Made by a program: the position numbers and the translations under genes
Origin: Paludibacteraceae bacterium
Lineage (GTDB): Bacteria; Bacteroidota; Bacteroidia; Bacteroidales; Paludibacteraceae
Reading direction: 5' to 3'
Length of the DNA: 64,000 bases
Assembly (NCBI GenBank): GCA_017937025.1
Contig: JAGBEJ010000012.1
Coordinates: forward strand, 1-64,000
The notes under the pieces: model-generated
The model's database searches: none
What the model saw: the letters and a program-made list of their open reading frames with translations, nothing else
Told to the model about the DNA's origin: nothing
Shown here: piece by piece, positions 25,816 through 34,702 of the stretch
Layout: each line of letters starts with the position of its first letter
Position numbering within the stretch: position 1 is the stretch's first letter

Positions 25816-26742
25816 TTATCGGAATATTTTTATGGCATCTGCCTTGTCTATACTAATCTGATGCTTCAGCTGCTCGAAGTTGTCGAATTTGCGTTCGTCG
25901 CGTATGAAGCCGATGAATTCCACTCTCATTCTCGCACCGTACAAGCTGCCGCTGAAGTCCAGAAGATGAATCTCTATCGTACGGCCGCGACCGTCGTTCA
26001 GCGTCGGCCTTGTGCCTATGTTCATTATGGCGTTGTAAGCATGGACATCGTTGACCACTACCCTTACGGCGTAAACTCCGTCCTTAGGCACAAGCTTCGA
26101 GGCGTCGTCCAGCATCAGGTTTGCCGTCGGATAGCCTATCGTCCTGCCTACCTGCCTGCCTTCCACCACTGTTCCCGTCATGAAGTAAGGACGCGACAGG
26201 TATTCGTTGGCTTTGTCAATACTGCCTTCGGACAGGCACTCTCTTATCCTGGACGAGCAAACGCTCTCGCCGCCGTTCAGACGCAAGGCCTCTGCCGGTT
26301 CGATGCTCAGCCCCATTTCCTTGCCGTAACGCACATAGTCGTCGAAACCCTCGCTCCTGTTGTGTCCGAAGCGATGGTCATAGCCCACAACAAGCGTATC
26401 CACGCCGAGCCAGTCAACGAGTATTTTCTGCATAAACTCCTTGGCTGACATCTGCGCCATCTCGTGAGTGAAGTGCAGCAACGCGCATGCGTCCACACTC
26501 TGCCGCTCCAGCAGCAGAAGCTTCTCCTGCGTCGTCGTCAGCAGCGGCATAGGCTTGCCCGAAAGCACAGTACGCGGATGGTTGTCGAAGGTAACGACAA
26601 GCGTCGGCTTGCCCTTGCTGTCGGCACATGCTCTCAGCTGGCTCAGCAGATACTGATGTCCCAGATGCACGCCGTCGAAGTAGCCCATCGTGGCTACATA
26701 CGTCGAGCGCTCCGCTTTTTCCGTTTCCAAGATTTGCTTCAA
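25816..26742 (-). CDS. ribF: bifunctional riboflavin kinase / FAD synthetase
   Basis: A 308-residue RibF. The N-terminal FMN adenylyltransferase half has TMGYFDGVHLGHQYLL (about 18-33) and VVGYDHRFGHNR (about 116-127) with the SSRIRECLSEG motif near 160. The C-terminal riboflavin kinase half has GRTIGYPTANL (about 199) and the pair NIGTRPT/EIHLLDFSGSLYG. It converts riboflavin to FMN and FAD, which serve the several flavoproteins in this window. Confidence 0.95.
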   Translation of the reverse strand: MKQILETEKAERSTYVATMGYFDGVHLGHQYLLSQLRACADSKGKPTLVVTFDNHPRTVLSGKPMPLLTTTQEKLLLLERQSVDACALLHFTHEMAQMSAKEFMQKILVDWLGVDTLVVGYDHRFGHNRSEGFDDYVRYGKEMGLSIEPAEALRLNGGESVCSSRIRECLSEGSIDKANEYLSRPYFMTGTVVEGRQVGRTIGYPTANLMLDDASKLVPKDGVYAVRVVVNDVHAYNAIMNIGTRPTLNDGRGRTIEIHLLDFSGSLYGARMRVEFIGFIRDERKFDNFEQLKHQISIDKADAIKIFR

Positions 26743-26799
26743 AGCCGCCGAGTTTTAATAACGAACAAAGATAGTCATTTAAATACAATGTAGCCTTAT

Positions 26800-27588
26800 T
26801 CAGCAGTCAGCCGATTTAGCCTCATCCCACAACTCATCCATATCGTCTATGTCGAGGTCCTTAAGCTCGAGGCCTTTCTCTTTTGTCTTGTCCTCGATGT
26901 AATTGAATCGCTTGATGAATTTCTGGTTCGTGCGTTCAAGGGCATTGTCGGGGTCAACGCCATACAAGCGCGCCGCGTTCACGATAGCGAAAAGCAGGTC
27001 GCCGAACTCGCCTGTCATCTTGTCGGCATCCATGCTGTCTATCTCGCTCTGCACTTCCTCATACTCCTCGCGCACCTTCTTCCACACGTCCTCACGAACC
27101 TCCCAGTCGAAGCCCACGTTGCGCGCCTTGTCCTGTATGCGATAAGCCTTTATAAGGCTCGGAAGCGACGCCGGCACTCCGGACAGCACCCTCTTGTTGC
27201 CGCCCTTCTCCTTAGTCTTGAGCGCTTCCCAGTTTCGCTCCACATCCTCTGGAGTCTCTGCGCTGACGTTTCCGTAAATATGCGGATGGCGGTATATCAG
27301 TTTATCGCACAGCTTGTTGCACACATCAACGAAATTAAACTGCCCTGCCTCGTCGCCGAAACGCGCGTAGAAAAGTATGTGCATAAGCACATCGCCCATT
27401 TCCTTTGTTATGTTTGGATAATCCTTCTGCATTATGGCATCCGCCAGCTCGTAAGTCTCCTCTATCGTCAGAGGGCGCAGAGAGTCGAAAGTCTGCTTCG
27501 AATCCCACGGACACTTCTCGCGCAAATCATCAATGATGTCCAACAGACGTTCGAAGGCCTTCAGTTCCTCGGTATGGTCTCTTCTCAT
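26800..27588 (-). CDS. mazG: nucleoside triphosphate pyrophosphohydrolase MazG
   Basis: A 262-residue two-domain MazG. The first domain starts ERLLDIIDDLREKCPWDSKQ and contains EETYELADAI and EMGDVLMHILFYA, the EExxE-(12-28)-ExxD metal-binding motif. The second repeats it with EEYEEVQSEI and EFGDLLFAIVNAARL. It hydrolyses abnormal or excess NTPs to NMPs. The ATG at 27588 was chosen because the family begins there; the 60 in-frame codons upstream contain the promoter region. The ribF start lies 57 bp downstream. Confidence 0.94.
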   Translation of the reverse strand: MRRDHTEELKAFERLLDIIDDLREKCPWDSKQTFDSLRPLTIEETYELADAIMQKDYPNITKEMGDVLMHILFYARFGDEAGQFNFVDVCNKLCDKLIYRHPHIYGNVSAETPEDVERNWEALKTKEKGGNKRVLSGVPASLPSLIKAYRIQDKARNVGFDWEVREDVWKKVREEYEEVQSEIDSMDADKMTGEFGDLLFAIVNAARLYGVDPDNALERTNQKFIKRFNYIEDKTKEKGLELKDLDIDDMDELWDEAKSADC

Positions 27589-27689
27589 GATATTCCTAAA
27601 TGTTTTTTCGATATGCAAATATCCGCATTTTAGCGTCATAACTGAACACGCGTGTGATAAAAATGGAGAGAAATACCAACAAATTGGTA

Positions 27690-27720
27690 TTGACCGGCAT
27701 ACGCTATAGCCATAATTTTG
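27690..27720 (+). promoter_or_regulatory. strong promoter of the candidate small RNA
   Basis: TTG (27690-27692), 20 bases, TAATTTTG (27713-27720), an excellent match to the Bacteroidota consensus. Confidence 0.6.
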
Positions 27721-27726
27721 CATCAG

Positions 27727-27807
27727 AAAAAAAACAGAAATACAAGGTTGATTGATTTTAATACACATCAGACCCGGACAACGGCGGTTGTTCGGGTCTG
27801 ATGTTTT
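27727..27807 (+). ncRNA. candidate small RNA of about 80 nt
   Basis: A promoter at 27690-27720 is followed about 45 bases later by an 18-bp hairpin (27765-27782/27787-27804, one wobble, 4-base loop) and a U-tract. No open reading frame of useful length lies between. The next gene has its own -7 box after the hairpin, so this looks like an independent short transcript rather than a leader. A transcription attenuator for the downstream genes is the alternative. Confidence 0.4.
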
Positions 27808-27866
27808 ATGGCAATGTCGCCAAACTTAAAAACGGGCAAATATTTTTTAGTTCGGACTTGATGTCC

Positions 27867-27874
27867 TATCTTTG
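27867..27874 (+). promoter_or_regulatory. -7 box of the zapB-like/zapA operon
   Basis: TATCTTTG, 22 bases before the start of the zapB-like gene. It lies inside the in-frame upstream extension and so supports the ATG at 27897. Confidence 0.55.
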
Positions 27875-27896
27875 TAAAGAATTTTCGGCTTTTAAT

Positions 27897-28187
27897 ATGA
27901 CTGAAAAAGATGCACAACTGATAAAATCCCTGTCTGACAACATTGCCAGACTAAAAGAGATTTACGCTGGCGAAGCGGCTAAAAGAGCCGAGGCCGAAAG
28001 CCAAATCGTCATACTGCAAAGCAAATTGGAAAGTGCAAATAAAAAAATAGACGAGCTGAAATTCAAATGCAACACATTGACTGACGCCGGATTGCTTTCT
28101 GCCACTGAGGAGCAGAGGAAGGAATCAAAGGAAAGGCTGAAACAAATGGTGCGTGATATTGACAGATGTTTATCGCTACTGAAATAA
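27897..28187 (+). CDS. short coiled-coil protein, ZapB-like
   Basis: A 96-residue protein, almost one continuous coiled coil (residues 5-70: LIKSLSDNIARLKEIYAGEA and on) with a second short helix. It directly precedes zapA (22-bp gap), where a ZapB-like partner would be expected, so a role at the division ring is plausible. The identification is by shape and position, not by a motif. Confidence 0.6.
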   Translation: MTEKDAQLIKSLSDNIARLKEIYAGEAAKRAEAESQIVILQSKLESANKKIDELKFKCNTLTDAGLLSATEEQRKESKERLKQMVRDIDRCLSLLK

Positions 28188-28209
28188 GACAGTGAATTTT
28201 TGATGCCAG

Positions 28210-28527
28210 ATGGAGAATGATGAACTGAAAATCACTCTTAGCGTAATGGGAGAGAAACTGACTCTCACTATCAAAAGAGAAGAGGAAGAACTCTACAGAA
28301 AAGCCCAGGACAGCGTTGTGAAGACTATCAACCAGTACAGGCAGATGTTTGCTGGCACAAGCGAGACACAAGACACTAAGAAGATTCTAATAATGGCTTG
28401 CCTGAGCGAGGCATTCAACTGCAAGAAAGCACAGCTGAACAACGGCAAGGCCGACCTGCAGAACAGTCTTGAACAGATAAACAACGAACTAAACCAATTC
28501 AACTCCCAGCACACGGAGAAGAAATAG
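28210..28527 (+). CDS. zapA: cell division protein ZapA
   Basis: A 105-residue ZapA-like protein. The N-terminal globular part starts KITLSVMGEKLTLTIKREEE and contains YRKAQDSVVKTINQYRQ; the C-terminal half (about 60-100) is the coiled coil. ZapA bundles FtsZ filaments at the division site. It follows the ZapB-like gene and precedes rny, an arrangement seen in other Bacteroidota. Confidence 0.8.
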   Translation: MENDELKITLSVMGEKLTLTIKREEEELYRKAQDSVVKTINQYRQMFAGTSETQDTKKILIMACLSEAFNCKKAQLNNGKADLQNSLEQINNELNQFNSQHTEKK

Positions 28528-28595
28528 AGCAACGGCAAAGGAGACTTATTTTTCAGGGCTCCGGACATCTGTCTAATAAAACATTAAAGAAACGC

Positions 28596-28646
28596 ACCGT
28601 CATTATGCAGACCTTGTTGCAGAGCTGCATTTGGCGGTATTTTTAT
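28596..28646 (+). other. hairpin between zapA and rny
   Basis: Arms ACCG and ATGCAG (28596-28610) pair with CTGCAT and CGGT (28625-28638), followed by ATTTTTATAT. It may be the zapA terminator or a leader element of rny. The gap downstream of zapA is where several other bacteria encode 6S RNA, but I see no long 6S-like rod here. Confidence 0.45.
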
Positions 28647-28678
28647 ATATAGAATTTTTAAACCTAACAAAACAAAAC

Positions 28679-30214
28679 ATGGTAACAACAGTAATAATAG
28701 CAATTGCAGCTTTTGTTGTTGGCGGACTTGCGACATGGATTGTTGTCAGATTCCTGAGAAAGGGAAGCTACGACAAGATGATGAAGGACGCAAAAGCCGA
28801 GGCAGAAGTGCTGAAGAAGAATAAGCTCATCGAAGTTAAGGAGAAATACCTGGCGCTCAAGGAAGAATACGAGAAACAGGTGAACCAGAGAAACCAGAAG
28901 ATGCAGCAGGCTGAGTCTAAACTGCAGCAGAGAGAAATGCAGCAGAAGCAGATGCAAGCCGAACTCGGCAGAAAGAACCAGGAACTGGAGACAGTAAAAG
29001 CAAGCCTCAACAACCAGCTCGAAGTGGTTGACAAGAAGTCAAAGGAACTGGACAGACTCCAACACTTGCAGCAGGAGCAGCTTGAGCAGATCTCAGGACT
29101 CTCGGCTGAGCAGGCAAAGGAGAAACTCATCGAGGCACTGAAGGACGAGGCGAAATCCGACGCTATGGCTTACATCAACGAAGTCATGGACGAGGCCAAG
29201 ATGACAGCCAACAAGGAAGCAAAGAAAATCGTAGTTCAAACAATACAGAGAGTTGCCACAGAAACAGCTATCGAGAACTCCGTGACTGTGTTCCACATCG
29301 AGAACGACGAGATGAAGGGACGCATCATCGGACGCGAAGGTAGAAACATACGCGCTCTGGAGGCTGCGACAGGCATCGAGATTATCGTGGACGACACCCC
29401 TGAGGCAATCGTGCTCTCAAGCTTCGACCCTGTGAGAAGAGAAATCGCAAGACTCGCGCTCCATCAGCTTGTGACCGACGGACGTATCCACCCTGCAAGA
29501 ATCGAGGAAGTGGTGGCTAAGGTCAAGAAGCAAGTCGAGGAGGAAGTCGTTGAGACTGGTAAGAGAACTGCCATTGACCTCGGTGTGCACGGACTCCACC
29601 CTGAACTGATAAGACTCATCGGTAAGATGAAGTACCGTTCGTCATACGGACAGAACCTCCTGCAGCACGCAAGAGAGACTGCTAACCTTTGCGCCGTGAT
29701 GGCATCGGAGCTCGGACTGAACTCAAAGAAGGCCAAGAGAGCCGGACTGCTCCACGATATAGGAAAGGTGCCTGACGACGAGCCAGAATTGCCACACGCA
29801 ATACTTGGTATGAAACTCGCCGAGAAGTACAAAGAGGCTCCAGACATCTGCAACGCAATCGGAGCTCACCACGACGAAATGGAGATGAACAGCATGATTT
29901 CGCCTATCGTTCAAGCCTGCGACGCTATCTCTGGCGCAAGACCAGGCGCAAGACGCGAAATCGTGGAGGCCTACATCAAGAGACTTAACGACCTTGAGAA
30001 CCTCGCGCTCCAGTACCCTGGCGTAATAAAGACTTACGCTATACAGGCCGGTAGAGAGCTTAGAGTAATCGTAGGCGCAGACAAGATCGACGACAAGGAC
30101 ACTGAAAAATTGTCATACGATATCGCAAAGAAGATTCAGGACGAGATGACTTATCCTGGACAGGTGAAGATCACCGTCATCAGAGAGACAAGAGCTGTAA
30201 GCTACGCGAAGTAA
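28679..30214 (+). CDS. rny: ribonuclease Y
   Basis: A 511-residue RNase Y. One N-terminal membrane anchor (residues 3-22, [20 protein letters not shown]) is followed by a long coiled coil (about 25-190). The KH domain has [19 protein letters not shown] (about 218-236), and the HD domain has [11 protein letters not shown] near 356 and AIGAHHDE. It is a membrane-bound endonuclease that starts mRNA decay. The ATG at 28679 was chosen because the anchor begins there; the 16 upstream in-frame codons overlap the hairpin. Confidence 0.96.
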   Translation: MVTTVIIAIAAFVVGGLATWIVVRFLRKGSYDKMMKDAKAEAEVLKKNKLIEVKEKYLALKEEYEKQVNQRNQKMQQAESKLQQREMQQKQMQAELGRKNQELETVKASLNNQLEVVDKKSKELDRLQHLQQEQLEQISGLSAEQAKEKLIEALKDEAKSDAMAYINEVMDEAKMTANKEAKKIVVQTIQRVATETAIENSVTVFHIENDEMKGRIIGREGRNIRALEAATGIEIIVDDTPEAIVLSSFDPVRREIARLALHQLVTDGRIHPARIEEVVAKVKKQVEEEVVETGKRTAIDLGVHGLHPELIRLIGKMKYRSSYGQNLLQHARETANLCAVMASELGLNSKKAKRAGLLHDIGKVPDDEPELPHAILGMKLAEKYKEAPDICNAIGAHHDEMEMNSMISPIVQACDAISGARPGARREIVEAYIKRLNDLENLALQYPGVIKTYAIQAGRELRVIVGADKIDDKDTEKLSYDIAKKIQDEMTYPGQVKITVIRETRAVSYAK

Positions 30215-30234
30215 AAAGCTTCGGCATAATTATA

Positions 30235-30262
30235 AAAAAGGCTGCCTCAAAGCAGCCTTTTT
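30235..30262 (+). terminator. rny terminator
   Basis: Eleven-bp arms AAAAAGGCTGC and GCAGCCTTTTT with a 6-base loop and further T residues. Confidence 0.88.
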
Positions 30263-30281
30263 TTGTGTTCACACAATACAC

Positions 30282-30320
30282 GAAATAAAATAGGCGGTCG
30301 ATGACCGCCTATTTTATTTC
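30282..30320 (-). terminator. yicC terminator, 18-bp perfect hairpin
   Basis: Arms 30282-30299 and 30303-30320 are perfectly complementary with a 3-base loop. It lies 13 bp past the yicC stop and can act in both directions. Confidence 0.88.
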
Positions 30321-30333
30321 ATATAAATCGCTT

Positions 30334-31203
30334 TTAAAGAGTGTTCAAAACCTGCTCCTTTATTTGCTCCAGCTCGTCCTTCATCTTCACCACGAGAATC
30401 TGCATCTCGCTCTGGTTTGATTTAGAACCCAAGGTATTCACCTCACGGCCTATCTCCTGAGCTATGAAACCGAGTTTCTTGCCTGGCGTCTCCTCTGTCT
30501 CCATTGTCTTCATGAAATACTGAAGATGGTTGCTCAGTCGGTTCTTCTCCTCGCTTATGTCAAGCTTCTCGATGTAGAAAATCAGTTCCTGCTCGAAGCG
30601 GTTCTTGTCATAGTCCTTAGTCAGAGTCTCAAGGTTGTCACGCAGACGAGCCTTGATTTTCTCGACACGGTCTTTGTCATACAACTCAACTTCCTTAAGA
30701 CGAGCGCCGATGTTTGAAATCTTCTCTGTGAAAATCTTCTCAAGCTGAGCACCCTCCTGCTTGCGGAACTCAACGAGCTGGGCCACAGCCTCGTCAACGG
30801 CCTTCTTTGCCGCATTCCACATTTCGTCGCTCAGTTCCTCGACATTGTCGGTCTTGAGCACCTCAGGCAGACGAATCACAACCGACCAGAAGTCCGGCTG
30901 CTGCAATCCCACAGAAGACGATATTTCCTTTATCTGGTTGCAGTAACTTTCCACTGCATCCTTGTTTATCTTGGTTGCGATGCTCGAGCTTGTGTCCTCG
31001 ATAGTCATGAACATATCGACCTTGCCTCTGGTCAAGGCCTTCGTTATCATGCTTCTTATCTCAATGTCCTTTTCTCTGAAAAGCGATGGAACTCTTGTTG
31101 AAAGGTCCATCTGTTTGCTGTTCAGCGACTTGATTTCAACCGTTATCTTTTTTGTTCCGACTGTCTGCGACGATTTGCCATAGCCGGTCATTGATTGCAA
31201 CAT
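30334..31203 (-). CDS. yicC: YicC family endoribonuclease
   Basis: A 289-residue YicC. It begins MLQSMTGYGKSSQTV and SLNSKQMDLSTRVPSLFREKDIEIRSMI (in pieces), the conserved N-terminal domain. It ends with the YicC C-terminal signature GKKLGFIAQEIGREVNTLGSK (in pieces) and VVKMKDELEQIKEQVLNT. YicC proteins are endoribonucleases linked to small RNA decay and to stationary-phase fitness. It follows purM by 27 bp and is probably cotranscribed. Confidence 0.93.
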   Translation of the reverse strand: MLQSMTGYGKSSQTVGTKKITVEIKSLNSKQMDLSTRVPSLFREKDIEIRSMITKALTRGKVDMFMTIEDTSSSIATKINKDAVESYCNQIKEISSSVGLQQPDFWSVVIRLPEVLKTDNVEELSDEMWNAAKKAVDEAVAQLVEFRKQEGAQLEKIFTEKISNIGARLKEVELYDKDRVEKIKARLRDNLETLTKDYDKNRFEQELIFYIEKLDISEEKNRLSNHLQYFMKTMETEETPGKKLGFIAQEIGREVNTLGSKSNQSEMQILVVKMKDELEQIKEQVLNTL

Positions 31204-31230
31204 ACTAATCTGTTTTGCGTGTCAAACTTA

Positions 31231-32400
31231 TTAATACTCGAATGTTCCGTAAGGAGAAGTCAGAGTGAGGCTCTTGCCCTTGCCTTCCTCACAGCGTCCT
31301 ACAATCTGGGCGTCAATATTGAATGAGTTGGCTATGTCTATAACCTTCTGAGCGTACTCCTGAGGCAGATAAACCTCAAGACGATGTCCCATATTGAACA
31401 CCTTGTACATCTCCTTCCAGTCTGTGTTAGACTCCTTTTGTATTATCTCAAACAGCGGAGGTATAGGGAACAGATTGTCCTTAACTATGTGCATGTTCTC
31501 CACGAAGTGCAGAATCTTGGTCTGCGCGCCACCCGAGCAGTGCACCATTCCGTGAATGAGCGGACGAAGCTCTGTGAGCAGCATCTTCACTACTGGCGCG
31601 TATGTTCTCGTAGGCGAGAGCACCAGCTTGCCGGCATCAATGCCAAGTTTCTCAATTTCCTGAGTAATCTTGTAGTTTCCTGAGTAAATGAGCTCCTCTG
31701 GAGTCGAAGGGTCGTATGTCTCCTTGTATTTTTCAGCCAGATAATGCGCGAACACGTCGTGACGGGCAGAAGTCAGTCCGTTGCTGCCCATGCCGCCGTT
31801 GTACTCTTTCTCGTAAGACGCCTGACCATACGAAGCAAGTCCGACAATCACGTCGCCTGGCTGTATGTTGGCGTTGTTTATCACATCGGCGCGACGCATA
31901 CGGCATGTCACGGTGCTGTCCACAACGATGGTTCTCACCAAGTCACCAATGTCGGCAGTCTCGCCGCCTGTCGAGTAGATGTTCACGCCCAATGTGCGGA
32001 GCTCCTCGACGAGTTCGTCTGTGCCGTTTATTATGGCGGCTATCACATCACCGGAAATCAGGTGCTTGTTTCTTCCTATTGTTGACGAGAGGAGGATATT
32101 GTCGGTCGCTCCCACACAAAGCAGGTCGTCGATATTCATTATCAGCGAGTCCTGCGCGATGCCCTTCCAGACAGAAAGGTCGCCTGTCTCTTTCCAATAT
32201 ATGTAAGCAAGTGCAGACTTTGTTCCTGCGCCGTCGGCGTGCATTATGTTGCAATAAGAGCTGTCGCCGCCCAATATATCAGGGATAATCTTGCAGAACG
32301 CCTTTGGGAATATTCCCTTGTCTATATTTTTTATCGCGTTATGCACATCTTCCTTTTCAGCAGAAACGCCTCTAAGGCTGTATCTTTGCTTCTCGTCCAT
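31231..32400 (-). CDS. purM: phosphoribosylformylglycinamidine cyclo-ligase (AIR synthase)
   Basis: A 389-residue PurM-type enzyme. It has HADGAGTKSALAYIYW (about 54-69), the MNIDDLLCVGAT motif (about 88-99) and GGETADIGDLVRT (about 144-156), the ATP- and substrate-binding elements of AIR synthases. MVHCSGGAQTKILHF near residue 284 replaces the usual ITGGG segment of short PurM. The length exceeds the usual about 345 residues, as in the Bacteroidota form. It converts FGAM to AIR in purine synthesis. A good promoter lies upstream. Confidence 0.88.
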   Translation of the reverse strand: MDEKQRYSLRGVSAEKEDVHNAIKNIDKGIFPKAFCKIIPDILGGDSSYCNIMHADGAGTKSALAYIYWKETGDLSVWKGIAQDSLIMNIDDLLCVGATDNILLSSTIGRNKHLISGDVIAAIINGTDELVEELRTLGVNIYSTGGETADIGDLVRTIVVDSTVTCRMRRADVINNANIQPGDVIVGLASYGQASYEKEYNGGMGSNGLTSARHDVFAHYLAEKYKETYDPSTPEELIYSGNYKITQEIEKLGIDAGKLVLSPTRTYAPVVKMLLTELRPLIHGMVHCSGGAQTKILHFVENMHIVKDNLFPIPPLFEIIQKESNTDWKEMYKVFNMGHRLEVYLPQEYAQKVIDIANSFNIDAQIVGRCEEGKGKSLTLTSPYGTFEY

Positions 32401-32444
32401 ATGAATAGATATTTTTATGAATAAACATTATTATATATAAAGTG

Positions 32445-32474
32445 CAAATTTAATGAATCTGCGCTTTACTTCAA
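32445..32474 (-). promoter_or_regulatory. purM-yicC promoter
   Basis: Minus-strand TTG (32474-32472), 19 bases, TAAATTTG (32452-32445). Confidence 0.6.
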
Positions 32475-32491
32475 GAATAAATAAGGCAAAT

Positions 32492-32770
32492 CTATAACTT
32501 GAACGGACGTCTGTCCTTGCCCGTACGCTTCGAGAAGAATATCTGAAGCAGATAGAAGCAAAACATTCCCCACCCGACGACCGTCACTGCGCCAATAGCC
32601 GCCACCACCTGCTGGCGGAACACAATTCCCAAGTCATACATCAGGTAATTGCCGTGGATATCCTTGTCGAGAGAGGTCAGGTAAAAATAAATCGCAGTCG
32701 TCAGCAAGTCAAACAAGACGAAAACCGCGATCATACTCTTCGTGTTCGTTCCTTTTTTCTTTCCCATCAT
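32492..32770 (-). CDS. small two-segment membrane protein downstream of recF
   Basis: A 92-residue protein with two membrane segments (about 13-32 and 56-77) and a basic C-terminus ending KDRRPFKL. It overlaps the recF stop by 4 bp and so is coupled to recF. I do not recognise the family. Confidence 0.65.
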   Translation of the reverse strand: MMGKKKGTNTKSMIAVFVLFDLLTTAIYFYLTSLDKDIHGNYLMYDLGIVFRQQVVAAIGAVTVVGWGMFCFYLLQIFFSKRTGKDRRPFKL

Positions 32771-33873
32771 CTGTCTATTAATGACACCTCACCGCCATCA
32801 ACCGAGAATATTCTCGACTCATAGTCAAGCATATCTATTATTTCGTCTATATGCTCACGGTTGGTGTCTGTTATGAATATCTGTCCGAATGTGTCCTCGC
32901 TCACCAGACGGATTATCTGGCTCACACGCGAAGAGTCCAGTTTGTCGAAAATATCGTCGAAGAGCAACAGCGGCGTCGATGCCGATGTCTCTTTCAGGAA
33001 CGAGAACTGAGCCAGCTTCAGAGCCACTAAGTATGTCTTGTTCTGCCCCTGCGACCCTACCCTTTTTATCGGATACCCGTCTATGTTCATCGCCAAATCA
33101 TCACGATGTATGCCGGCTGTCGTATAGCCAAAGTAAAAGTCCCTCTCTCTGCGTTGCACAAGCATGTCGTAGAGATTGTTGGTGTTCAGGTGCGACTCAT
33201 AAGACAGCGTCACCTCTTCGTTGTTGGATGAAAGGAATGTGTAATACTTCTGAAACAGCGGAACGAACTTCTCGAGAAAAGAAACTCTCGTCTGATAAAT
33301 AGACTCGCCGAGTTGAGCCAGCTGAGTGTCCCACAAGTCAAACATTTCCGCCGACGGCATGCCGCCTTCCTGCTTCAGCAAGGAATTTCTCTGCTGCAAC
33401 GCCGAGTTGTAGCGGATAAGCAGATTCAGATACTGGCGGTCGTACTGCGAGATTATCGAATCGACGAATCTGCGCCTCTCCTCGCTCGCGCCGCTTATGA
33501 GAGTCTGGTCGTCAGGCGAGACAATGACAAGCGGTATCAGCCCGACATGGTCAGAAAGCCTCGTGTACTCTTTCTGATTACGCTTGAACTGCTTCTTCTT
33601 GTTCCTTTTCAGGCCGCAATAGATGTTTTCCTCACGGTCGTCCGACATCGAGTAGTCACCCTGTATAACAAAAAAATCCTGCCCATGAGTTATGTTCTGC
33701 GAGTCGATATTGTTGCTGTGGCTCTTGCAGTACGAAAGGAAATACACCGCGTCAAGGATATTGGTTTTCCCCGCTCCGTTGGCTCCTATAAAGCAGTTAA
33801 TCTTAGGCGAGAAATTTATCTCAGCCTGCCTTATATTTTTGAAATTAACCAACGAAAGTTTGCGGATATACAT
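32767..33873 (-). CDS. recF: DNA replication and repair protein RecF
   Basis: A 368-residue RecF with Walker A GANGAGKTN (about 31-39), the ABC signature-type region GSQGQNKTYLVALKLAQF near 270 and Walker B PLLLFDDIFDKLD near 298. RecF loads RecA at gaps in DNA with RecO and RecR. The ATG at 33873 was chosen because MYIRKLSLVNFKNI is the standard RecF start; the 11 codons upstream are unlikely. A TAACTTTG -7 box at 33911-33904 supports this. Confidence 0.95.
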   Translation of the reverse strand: MYIRKLSLVNFKNIRQAEINFSPKINCFIGANGAGKTNILDAVYFLSYCKSHSNNIDSQNITHGQDFFVIQGDYSMSDDREENIYCGLKRNKKKQFKRNQKEYTRLSDHVGLIPLVIVSPDDQTLISGASEERRRFVDSIISQYDRQYLNLLIRYNSALQQRNSLLKQEGGMPSAEMFDLWDTQLAQLGESIYQTRVSFLEKFVPLFQKYYTFLSSNNEEVTLSYESHLNTNNLYDMLVQRRERDFYFGYTTAGIHRDDLAMNIDGYPIKRVGSQGQNKTYLVALKLAQFSFLKETSASTPLLLFDDIFDKLDSSRVSQIIRLVSEDTFGQIFITDTNREHIDEIIDMLDYESRIFSVDGGEVSLIDR

Positions 33874-33973
33874 ATAAATTGGACTGCATTTAAGCAACAG
33901 CAACAAAGTTAGTTTATTTCCACCGAGGTACGAAATTACAGACTTCTAAATTTCATTTGTCAGCAGAAAGTAT

Positions 33974-33981
33974 TACTTTTG
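33974..33981 (+). promoter_or_regulatory. -7 box of the TPR-ribE genes
   Basis: TACTTTTG, 36 bases before the start of the TPR membrane protein. Confidence 0.5.
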
Positions 33982-34017
33982 CAACTCTGTAAAACACATT
34001 AGAAAATAATAAACAAA

Positions 34018-34698
34018 ATGGCAGAAAAAGAAAAAAACGACGGCATAAGCGAAATCCAGGAAGCGATAAGCAAGACTGAGCTCTTCATCGAGAAGTACAA
34101 AAAGGTTATCGTATATGTAATAATCGGCATTGTGCTTGTAGCATGCCTTGTATTCCTGTTCAACAAATACTATGTGCAGCCAAGAAACAATGACGCACAG
34201 AACCAGATGCTCAAAGGCCAGGAGTACTTCGAGGCTGACATGTTCAAGGATGCACTCGAGGGCGACGGCAAGGACTACATCGGATTCGCAGAAATAGCAG
34301 ACGAGTACAGCCTCACAAAGTCCGGCAACGCGGCTAACGCATACGCAGCCATCTGCAACTACAAGCTTGGAAAATACTCTGAGGCAATAGAGTTCGGAAA
34401 AGAGTTCGACGGCAACGGTGACATCAACCTCTCAGTTGTGATAAACGGACTCATCGGAGACTCATACGTGAACCTCAACCAATATGCCGACGCTCACAAA
34501 TACTTCGCTAAGGCATACGAGACCAACAACGAGGCTTTCGCTGCGCTTTATCTGAAAAAGGACGGCGAGGTTTACGAGGCTGAGAAGAACTTCGACAAGG
34601 CAATAGAGCTTTACAACAAAATCAAGAACGAGTTCCCACAAAGCGGCGAAGCTCAGGACATAGAGAAATACATCGAAAGAGCCACACTTTCTAAGTAA
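34018..34698 (+). CDS. TPR membrane protein (YfgM-like)
   Basis: A 226-residue protein with one N-proximal membrane segment (about 30-50, VIVYVIIGIVLVACLVFLF) and a periplasmic TPR domain. Repeat cores are AANAYAAICNYKLGKYSEAI, LIGDSYVNLNQYADAHKYFA and KDGEVYEAEKNFDKAIELYN. The layout matches the YfgM/TPR_21 group that supports membrane protein folding. It is followed 4 bp later by ribE. Confidence 0.8.
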   Translation: MAEKEKNDGISEIQEAISKTELFIEKYKKVIVYVIIGIVLVACLVFLFNKYYVQPRNNDAQNQMLKGQEYFEADMFKDALEGDGKDYIGFAEIADEYSLTKSGNAANAYAAICNYKLGKYSEAIEFGKEFDGNGDINLSVVINGLIGDSYVNLNQYADAHKYFAKAYETNNEAFAALYLKKDGEVYEAEKNFDKAIELYNKIKNEFPQSGEAQDIEKYIERATLSK

Positions 34699-34702
34699 CA
34701 AC

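Larger units (their letters stand above)
27589..27896. other. intergenic region with divergent promoters and a candidate small RNA
   Basis: Between mazG and the zapB-like gene. It holds a palindromic ACACGCGTGT at about 27643, a strong plus-strand promoter (27690-27720), a short transcript ending in a long hairpin (27765-27807) and a second promoter (27867-27874). Confidence 0.6.
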
